Shown piece after piece: positions 56,506-64,000 of a DNA stretch of 64,000 nt. Position 1 is the stretch's first letter, and every line of letters starts with the position of its first letter. The notes beneath the pieces were generated by a model. It worked only from the letters and a program-made list of their open reading frames with translations, had not been told where the DNA came from and did no database searches. Source of the DNA: Toxonevra muliebris (Eukaryota > Arthropoda > Insecta > Diptera > Pallopteridae); contig CAVNUY010000024.1 in NCBI GenBank assembly GCA_963691655.1, positions 16,375 to 80,374 of the forward strand. The letters are read 5' to 3'. Made by a program: the position numbers and the translations under genes.

Positions 56506-59500
56506 TTTCCTCCACCCAGCTGCACTTAATATGAAAATTTTCAAACGAAAATTAACGACAATCCGGTAATTCTGTTAGATGTTTTGAAAATGCAGGATTG
56601 ATCTACTCTTTAATACCTGTGCATTGATACCCATGTGATGTCGGCTAAAGTTGTACAAGTGCTCCATATGACCACCTGATTCCTCTACCCAACTGCACCC
56701 AACATGAAAAATTTCAAACGGAAATTAACGACAATCCGGTAATTCTGTCAGATGTTTTGAAAATGCAGGATTGATCTACTCTTCAATACCTGTCCACTGA
56801 TACCCATGTGATGTCGGCTAAAGTTGTGCAAGTGCTCCATATGACCACCTGATTCCTCCACCCAGCTGCACTTAACATGAATTTTTTAAACGGAAATTAA
56901 CGACAATCCGGAAATTCTGTTAGATGTTTTGAAAATGCAGGATTGGTCTCCTCTTCAATGCCTGTCCACTGATACCCATGTGATGTCGGCTAAAGTTGTA
57001 CAAGTGCTCCATATGACCACCTGATTCCTCCACCCAGCTGTACTTAACATGAATTTTTTAAACGGAAATTAACGACAATCCGGTAATTCTGTTAGATGTT
57101 TTGAAAATGCAGGATTGGTCTCCTCTTCAATGCCTGTCCTAAAGTTGTACAAGTGCTCCATATGACCACCTGATTCCTCCATCCAGCTGCACTTAACATG
57201 AAAATTTTCAAACGGAAATTAACGACAATCCGGTAATTCTGTTAGATGTTTTGAAAATGCAGGATTGATCTACTCTTCAATACCTGCCCACTGATACCCA
57301 TGTGATGTCGGCTAAAGTTGTACAAGTGCTCCATATGACCACCTGATTCCTCCACCCAGCTGCACTTAACATGAAAATTTTCAAACGAAAATTAACGGCA
57401 ATCCGGTAATTCTGTTAGATGTTTTGAAAATGCAGGATTGGTCTCCTCTTCAATGCCTGTCCACTGATACCCATGTGATGTCGGCTAAAGTTGTACAAGT
57501 GCTCCATATGACCACCTGATTCCTCCACCCAGCTGCACTTAACATGAATTTTTTAAACGGAAATTAACGACAATTCGGAAATTCTGTTAGATGTTTTGAA
57601 AATGCAGGATTGGTCTCCTCTTCAATGCCTGTCCACTGATACCCATGTGATGTCGGCTAAAGTTGTACAAGTGCTCCATATGACCACCTAATTCCTCCAC
57701 CCAGCTGCACTTAACATGAATTTTTTAAACGGAAATTAACGACAATCCGGAAATTCTGTTAGATGTTTTGAAAATGCAGGATTGGTCTCCTCTTCAATGC
57801 CTGTCACTGATACCCATGTGATGTCGGCTAAAGTTGTACAAGTGCTCCATATGACCACCTGATTCCTCCACCCAGCTGCACTTAACATGAATTTTTTAAA
57901 CGGAAATTAACGACAATCCGGAAATTCTGTTAGATGTTTTGAAAATGCAGGATTGGTCTCCTTTTCAATGCCTGTCCTAAAGTTGTACAAGTGCTCCATA
58001 TGACCACCTGATTCATCCATCCAGCTGCACCGAACATGAAAATTTTCAAACGGAAATTAACGACAATCCGGTAATTCTGTTAGATGTTTTGAAAATGCAG
58101 GATTGATCTACTCTTCAATACCTGCCCACTGATACCCATGTGATGTCCGCTAAAGTTGTACAAGTGCTCCATATGACCACCTGATTCCTCCACCCAGCTG
58201 CACTTAACATGAAAATTTTCAAACGAAAATTAACGACAATCCGGTAATTCTGTTAGATGTTTTGAAAATGCAGGATTGGTCTCCTCTTCAATGCCTGTCC
58301 ACTGATACCCATGTGATGTCGGCTAAAGTTGTACAAGTGCTCCATATGACCACCTGATTCCTCCACCCAGCTGCACTTAAAATGAACATTTTCAAACGAA
58401 AATTAACGGCAATCCGGTAATTCTGTTAGATGTTTTGAAAATGCAGGATTGATCTACTCTCCAATACCTGTCCACTGATACCCATGTGATGTCGGCTAAA
58501 GTTGTACAAGTGCTCCATATGACCACCTGATTCCTCCACCCAACTGCACCCAACATGAAAATTTTCAAACGGAAATTAACGACAATCCAGTAATTCTGTT
58601 AGATGTTTTGAAAATGCAGGATTGGTCTCCTCTTCAATGCCTGTCCACTGATACCCATGTGATGTCGGCTAAAGTTGTACAAGTGCTCCATATGACCACC
58701 TGATTCCTCCACCCAGCTGCACTTAACATGAATTTTTTAAACGGAAATTAACGACAATCCGGAAATTCTGTTAGATGTTTTGAAAATGCAGGATTGGTCT
58801 CCTCTTCAATGCCTGTCCACTGATACCCATGTGATGTCGGCTAAAGTTGTACAAGTGCTCCATATGACCACCTGATTCCTCCACCCAGCTGCACTTAACA
58901 TGAATTTTTTAAACGGAAATTAACGACAATCCGGAAATTCTGTTAGATGTTTTGAAAATGCAGGATTGGTCTCCTCTTCAATGCCTGTCCACTGATACCC
59001 ATGTGATGTCGGCTAAGGTTGTACAAGTGCTCCATATGACCACCTGATTCCTCCATCCAGCTGCACTTAACATGAAATTTTTAAACGGAAATTAACGACA
59101 ATCCGGTAATTCTGTTAGATGTTTTGAAAATGCAGGATTGGTCTCCTCTTCAATGCCTATCCACTGATACCCATGTGATGTCGGCTAAAGTTGTACAAGT
59201 GCTCCATATGACCACCTGATTCCTCCACCCAACTGCACCCAACATGAAAATTTTCAAACGGAAATTAACGATAATCCGGTAATTCTGTTAGATGTTTTGA
59301 AAATGCAGGATTGATCTACTCTTCAATACCTGTCCACTGATACCCATGTGATGTCGGCTAAAGTTGTACAAGTGCTCCATATGACCACCTGATTCCTCCA
59401 CCCAACTGCACCCAACATGAAAATTTTCAAACGAAAATTAACGGCAATCCGGTAATTCTGTTAGATGTTTTGAAAATGCAGGATTGATCTACTCTTCAAT

Positions 59501-60440
59501 ACCTGTCCTCTGATATCCATGTGATGTCGGCTAAAGTTGTACAAGTGCTCCATATGGCCACCTGATTCCTCCACCCAACTGCACCCAACATGAAAATTTT
59601 CAAACGGAAATTAACGACAATCCGGTAATTCTGTTAGATATTTTGAAAATGCAGGATTGATCTACTCTTCAATACCTGTCCTCTGATACCCATGTGATGT
59701 CGGCTAAAGTTGTACAAGTGCTCCATATGACCACCTGATTCCTCCACCCAACTGCACCCAACATGAAAATTTTCAAACGAAAATTAACGGCAATCCGGTA
59801 ATTCTGTTAGATGTTTTGAAAATGCAGGATTGATCTACTCTTCACTACCTGTCCACTGATACCCATGTGATGTCGGCTAAAGTTGTACAAGTGCTCCATA
59901 TGGCCACCTGATTCCTCCACCCAACTGCACCCAACATGAAAATTTTCAAACGGAAATTAACGACAATCCGGAAATTCTGTTAGATATTTTGAAAATGCAG
60001 GATTGATCTACTCTTCAATACCTGTCCTCTGATACCCATGTGATGTCGGCTAAAGTTGTACAAGTGCTCCATATGGCCACCTGATTCCTCCACCCAACTT
60101 CACCCAACATGAAAATTTTCAAACGGAAATTAACGACAATCCGGTAATTCTGTTAGATATTTTGAAAATGCAGGATTGATCTACTCTTCAATACCTGTCC
60201 TCTGATACCCATGTGATGTCGGCTAAAGTTGTACAAGTGCTCCATATGACCACCTGATTCCTCCACCCAACTGCACCCAACATGAAAATTTTCAAACGAA
60301 AATTAACGGCAATCCGGTAATTCTGTTAGATGTTTTGAAAATGCAGGATTGATCTACTCTTCAATACCTGTCCTCTGATACCCATGTGATGTCGGCTAAA
60401 GTTGTACAAGTGCTCCATATGACCACCTGATTCCTCCAAC
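56506..60440 (-). repeat. Foldback right arm: 172-173-bp units, about 23 copies
   Basis: The inverse marker (ACCACCTGATTCC) occurs 23 times from 56671 to 60422. Spacing is mostly 172-173 bp, with two shortened units of about 149 bp (before 57165 and 58003, the same internal loss). Outer units from about 59210 on, with a few others such as those near 56671 and 58522, carry AACTGCACCCAACATG as in the left arm. Most inner units carry AGCTGCACTTAACATG and GGATTGGTCTCC, a type absent on the left. Confidence 0.97.
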
Positions 60441-60696
60441 TCGCTTTTCAAATTGATATTTTTCATAAATTAATTAAAAATAATCTGAAATAAATATGTT
60501 ACATTTGTGTATTCATGGTTAAACAACATTTCAATGCCTATCGAATGGTATGTCTGGTGGTCACAGTCAGTTCTCCAAATGGTCATCAGGATCCGAACGA
60601 ATATTCTATGTTGTGCTTAACATAACATTTTTCGGTTAACATTTTTTCTGTTAAGTAACATATAAATTTTTATATTTTGTGGTTTGTGTATTTGCT

Positions 60697-60720
60697 AAGA
60701 TAGCCACAAGTGGCTATCTT
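60697..60720. other. Short near-perfect palindrome
   Basis: AAGATAGCCAC-AA-GTGGCTATCTT, an 11-bp stem with a 2-base centre. It lies in about 85 bases between the Foldback end and the point where gypsy coding resumes, sequence that belongs to neither. Confidence 0.6.
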
Positions 60721-60734
60721 CACACCGTTAGAAT

Positions 60735-61608
60735 AATTTGTTTTCTTGGTTACATAATAGAAAAGGATACGATTAGGCCATCTGAGGGAAAAACTCGAGC
60801 AGTTGCAAGTTAACCTCATATTTTAGGCGATTCATACAGAATTACGCTATCTGACCTTTTGCGAAAAGATTTAGTTTGAACTTTGGGTGAAGAACAGGTT
60901 GCGCTTTTCAGCAGCTGCGAAGCGCTCTTGTAAAGGCTCCCGTATTGAAAATATATAACCCAATGGCGGAAACTGAGATCCATACTGATGCGTCGAAATA
61001 TGGCTACGGAGCGGTGTTGTTACAAAAGTGGTCGGATGATCAGAGTTTTCATCCAGTTCAATTTATGAGTCGTAAGACTAAACCAGCAGAACAAAAATAC
61101 AGTGCATATAAGTTAGAAGTCTTGGCTATAGTAGAGACACTTAAAAAATGGAGGATTTACGTAATGGGTTCAAGTTTAAGATAATTGCTGATTGCAATGT
61201 CTTCGCAATGACTATGCGGAAAGAAGAAGATCACCCAATTGAGCATCGATCTGGGTCTCAGATGAGACATGTAGTAGGATATATTGTTTACTTATCGAAG
61301 ATTCTTTGAGTCACAGACTGAAACAAGCACAACTGGAAGATGATTGGACGAAAGCGATTAGTAAGGTTTTGGCAAATGATAACTATGATGATTTCTATAT
61401 TTTTCATGATATTTTATACAAAGATCCTTTAAGGGAATTGATTGTTGTACCCTCTCAGATGGAGGAGCAGATAATCAAAATAGCTCATAGGCAGGTAGTA
61501 GATCGCATGAAAAAACAGGCAGCTATATTCGGTAATCCTAAGAGAATAGTTTAAGATAGAGGTGCAGCTTTTACGTCACACATGTTCAAAAATTATATTA
61601 ACAGGAAA
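60735..61608 (+). pseudogene. Ty3/gypsy Pol fragment, right part (RNase H and integrase)
   Basis: Picks up with FLGYIIEKDTIRPSEGKTR soon after the Foldback end, then a shortened connection with LRKDL and FGEEQVALF. The RNase H (APVLKIYNP, ETEIHTDASKYGYGAVLLQ, QKYSAYKLEVLAIVETLKKW) stops at about 61184. After frame changes the integrase start (DDFYIFHDILYKDPLRELIV, EQIIKIAHRQ) jumps to FGNPKRIV, TAA, DRGAAFTSHMFKNYI. Much of the integrase zinc and core region is missing between. It ends at about 61608 where another repeat begins. Same element as 44293-45375. Confidence 0.9.
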
Positions 61609-61617
61609 TCCAACATC

Positions 61618-63110
61618 TTTTTTTCCTCGCTTTAAATTTTTCTTCCTGTCGATTTGAAATTTTATTAGATGTGACAATTTTACATAACGTCGCCAGAGAA
61701 TTGATTTGGCGTATAGGTATATGAATTTGTACACACATACGCCAAATTAATTCTCAAGCGACGATAACTGCTTTCCGCATTTAACCTTAGAAAAGCAACA
61801 GGGGTGACCAGTCACCCCACTACTTTTTAAAAGCACCGCAAAGAGATTTGCCTTAACTGCATTTAATAAAAATAAGAAACAATGTATTTTCTTTGAAGTA
61901 AATAAGGGATTTTATAATAAATAAGTTTGATTTTTTCTGTTTAACATTTTTGCTATTTACATAGATAAAAAAGAGTTGCCTTTCTAAGATTAATGTACAA
62001 AGCAAAATTTTTATAATGCCGTGGTTTGCTATCATTATTACTACATTTTGTTTATACAATTATTGAAACCTAGGTTCTTTATTACTTATCATTTTGTATT
62101 GTTTTTATATTTTATAAAATATTTAATTTTAATGTAATCTAACTAACCGAATTCAAAACCTATCAAACGCCTGTGTTTGCTACTGTGTTAACAAATTTTG
62201 TGGCATTAAGAAAAATGTACAAGAAATTTAATGAAACCGTTTTGAGAGCTTTTAAAATTGTTGTATTGATTACTGGTAAACTCTGACTACTCAAAAAATC
62301 GGACCCAGGACTGTTCATTTAATTTTTTAACTAGTCATAACAAGAATGTTATTTCGTGTTTCTTATTAATAGTAATAATAATAACATATATTTGTTTTAT
62401 ACACTTTTAAATGAATTTGTTTCTTTTTTTTATTGACTTATTTTACTTAATTTGAAAGGAATCAGTTTTTTTGATTTTATTAATATTATTACATATTTAT
62501 TTAAATAAATTAATTTCAACTATTACGGAGCATTTTTGAGAGTAGAATCTGACACCAGTTAAACGCTATTTTTTTTTTAAATAAAAACAGTCTGATGGCT
62601 GATTGTTGTTGTCGTTATGATAAATAACGCAAATCAAATAACTTAATTTTTAAAACATTTTTTTTTTTTGGCGAAAGTTTTATAAGAACTGGTTTAATAT
62701 TAATATAAGATTTGTATGTTCGTTTGATTTTTATTTCCGAATCATTAGACAAATGAGCGAACTTTTTTCCCAAATGTTGCACCATTTTTTAATTAGGTTT
62801 CCCAGAAGCTATAGGATTTAAAATGTCTGCCTCTTTCAAGACAGCATGACATCTCCCAAATATGCGGAAACTATTATATTATTGGACCTATTAACTTTTC
62901 AAATTGAAAATTTTAGTTTTGTTTTTTTTTCGTTTTTATAGGTTACAGTTTTTTTTCCAAAATACAGTTTTTGTTTTTAGTTTTTACAGTTTTTGCCCAA
63001 AAAAATATGGCAACACTGTTTGTGTGTGAGTAAATTTATCGAAACATAAACAATCAAACTCCGCTCGTATTTTAATTTCTCCCTCCTCTCTTCTCTTTGT
63101 TGTTGGGAGC
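61618..63110. repeat. Hairpin-bearing dispersed repeat, copy 2
   Basis: Homologous to 36446-36985 over 61618-62190 and to 37095-37200 over 63015-63110. The sequence between (62190-63010) is AT-rich with no gene seen. Hairpin at 61688-61714 with 61737-61763, now with mismatches where copy 1 pairs. A piggyBac-like MITE lies at 61785-61989. Confidence 0.75.
61785..61989. mobile_element. piggyBac-like MITE within repeat, copy 2
   Basis: TTAA on both sides (61781-61784, 61990-61993). Left end CCTTAGAAAAGCAACA; right end, read inverted, TCTTAGAAAGGCAACT. Same site in the host repeat as 36612-36805, so it was present before the repeat spread. Confidence 0.55.
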
Positions 63111-63567
63111 AAGCATGAAAAGCCTGGGCAGACGTGTCGTGTTCACATGAGTGCAACCATGACTGACTTTTTCTAATCAAAAAGGAACGGTGGAATTGGA
63201 ATTTTGTCACTTTTTCTTGTGCTCATTAAGATATGTTCTTTTATTCGCAAAAAAATGCAAAAGAAATATCAATTACGTGCCTTATGTAGTAGTAGTAGTG
63301 ATATTTTTGTTTAACATATTCATTGATACTACAAATTACTTAAAATTATCTTAAAAATAATTATGACAATAACAATTTATGTTGTGTGTCAGAATGGCAT
63401 TAAATATACAAGTTGTACTTATCGATATTAAGGTAATGAAAATTCGTTCATTAACATACATCTGTATTTAATAACATTTTGCAGATAATTATAGAGTGAA
63501 TTATAGTTGTTAACATTCAGTATTACAATAATTCTTTCAATAGACAAAATTTTTTCACCAAAACAAT
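63111..63567. other. AT-rich spacer, likely LINE 3' flank
   Basis: No gene seen. The last part may be the 3' UTR of the LINE fragment that follows on the minus strand. Confidence 0.4.
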
Positions 63568-64000
63568 TTACTCTAATACTTTTGTAGATCGGGAAACGCC
63601 AATAAGGTGATGAATGTTTTCCGTTTCACCTAAATTACAAACTGTACAAATATTGGAAAAATCATTTTTAAAAGCTCTAGAATTGACATTGAGTAGACCA
63701 CCCCTTGCTCGGAAGATTAAGCTTATAGCGTGAGCTGATAGCTCATCACCAAAATATTTAAGATCATTCGTAACTAGACGGGGGTACAAATCATGGATAG
63801 ATTTAGTTGCACTCTCATGGTATTTCGTGAACTCATTCTTAATAAGGTTTTCCAGAATTATTGGGTTCAGACCTAGCTCGATGACAATGTTTTTCCACTG
63901 TTTTATAGCTTCCTCTGCAAGAATACGCGGTAACCTATTCCCTGGTAAACTAAGACATCGAACAATAAAATGAAAATGTGAGCGTAGAGTATAAAAGTAT
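63568..64000 (-). pseudogene. Non-LTR retrotransposon ORF2, C-terminal fragment
   Basis: Open on the minus strand from the right edge to 63568. It contains LPGNRLPRILAEEAIKQW, ATKSIHDLYPRLVTNDL, ISLIFRARGGLLNVNSRAF and CTVCNLGETENIHHLIG, the end of an insect LINE ORF2 with its CxxC...H zinc-binding tail. The final Cys of that motif is not where expected: the frame reads SRSTKVLE and stops, so a frameshift or truncation is likely at the very end. The polymerase would lie beyond the window. Confidence 0.75.

Larger units (their letters stand above)
45366..60650. mobile_element. Foldback-like element, ~15.3 kb, with nested insertions
   Basis: The ends are inverted copies. The left starts AAAAAATGCTAACCGAAAAA and the right, read inverted, AAAAAATGTTAACCGAAAAA. 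About 200 bases of unique inverted sequence on each side (ATGTTATGTTAAGCACAACA, GGATCCTGATGACCATTTGG, AAAAGCGAGTTGGAGGAATC) are followed inward by tandem 173-bp units in opposite orientation. This is the Foldback/Galileo plan of long inverted arms made of internal repeats. It interrupts a gypsy polymerase gene, which fixes it as an insertion. No clear target duplication can be read because the flanks are A-rich. No transposase is seen. The middle is filled by later insertions. Confidence 0.85.

Noticed and set aside
45566..60440. Regular repeats that at first sight recall a CRISPR array or satellite
   Set aside because: Units are 173 bp with no variable spacers, are inverted between arms, and end in shared TIRs interrupting a gypsy gene, which fits a Foldback element.

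Overview
The window looks like repeat-choked intergenic or intronic DNA from a higher fly (Diptera, Brachycera). The case rests on strong A+T bias, a 54-bp intron, and the mix of mobile elements: BEL/Pao, Ty3/gypsy, LOA-type LINE with RNase H, Helitrons, maT-type mariner, PIF/Harbinger, piggyBac-like MITEs and a Foldback-like element. A tephritid-type genome is plausible, but nothing here fixes the species. Almost no host gene is visible. The non-transposon candidates are a terminal coding exon at 9221-9351 (minus) and a coding-like frame cut by the left edge (1-216, minus).

Left third (1-15.2 kb): a Helitron (464-3546, minus) with the broken N-terminus of its Rep/helicase gene sits inside short minisatellite-like repeats. 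Then come a long-TIR element (5100-6795), 4 kb of largely featureless AT-rich DNA, a 174-bp Tourist-like MITE, and a 4.1-kb PIF/Harbinger element (11097-15221) holding a decayed transposase start, another element's debris and a ~150-bp tandem array.

A 3.15-kb DNA transposon at 15534-18686 has near-perfect 30-bp termini starting CATAGAG and an exact 8-bp target duplication. It carries a small two-exon gene (15897-16412) whose protein has a motif very like the Ku-binding motif of the DNA-repair protein APLF. It also carries a scrap of a Myb/SANT-like domain. This is the best candidate for something undescribed.

From 19.0 to 29.5 kb three inverted-repeat elements are nested inside one another. 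A ~4.6-kb block of this nest is tandemly duplicated almost without change (19711-24330 and 24331-28894). Its end holds broken, partly inverted copies of a multicopy gene of unknown function.

From 29.5 to 43.8 kb there is a Jockey/CR1-like LINE (minus), a second Helitron (33877-36007), and a BEL/Pao retrotransposon with both LTRs and a 5-bp target duplication (37918-43676) but a broken coding region.

From 44.3 to 61.6 kb a decayed gypsy element is split within its reverse transcriptase, just after the YMDD motif, by a ~15.3-kb Foldback-like element. The arms of that element are inverted tandem arrays of a 173-bp unit (10 units left, about 23 right). Its centre has collected a MITE, a pogo-like element, a maT transposon lacking its last catalytic aspartate, and a LOA LINE whose ORF2 is open but lacks the start of the reverse transcriptase. 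A second copy of a hairpin-bearing repeat and the 3' end of another LINE close the window.
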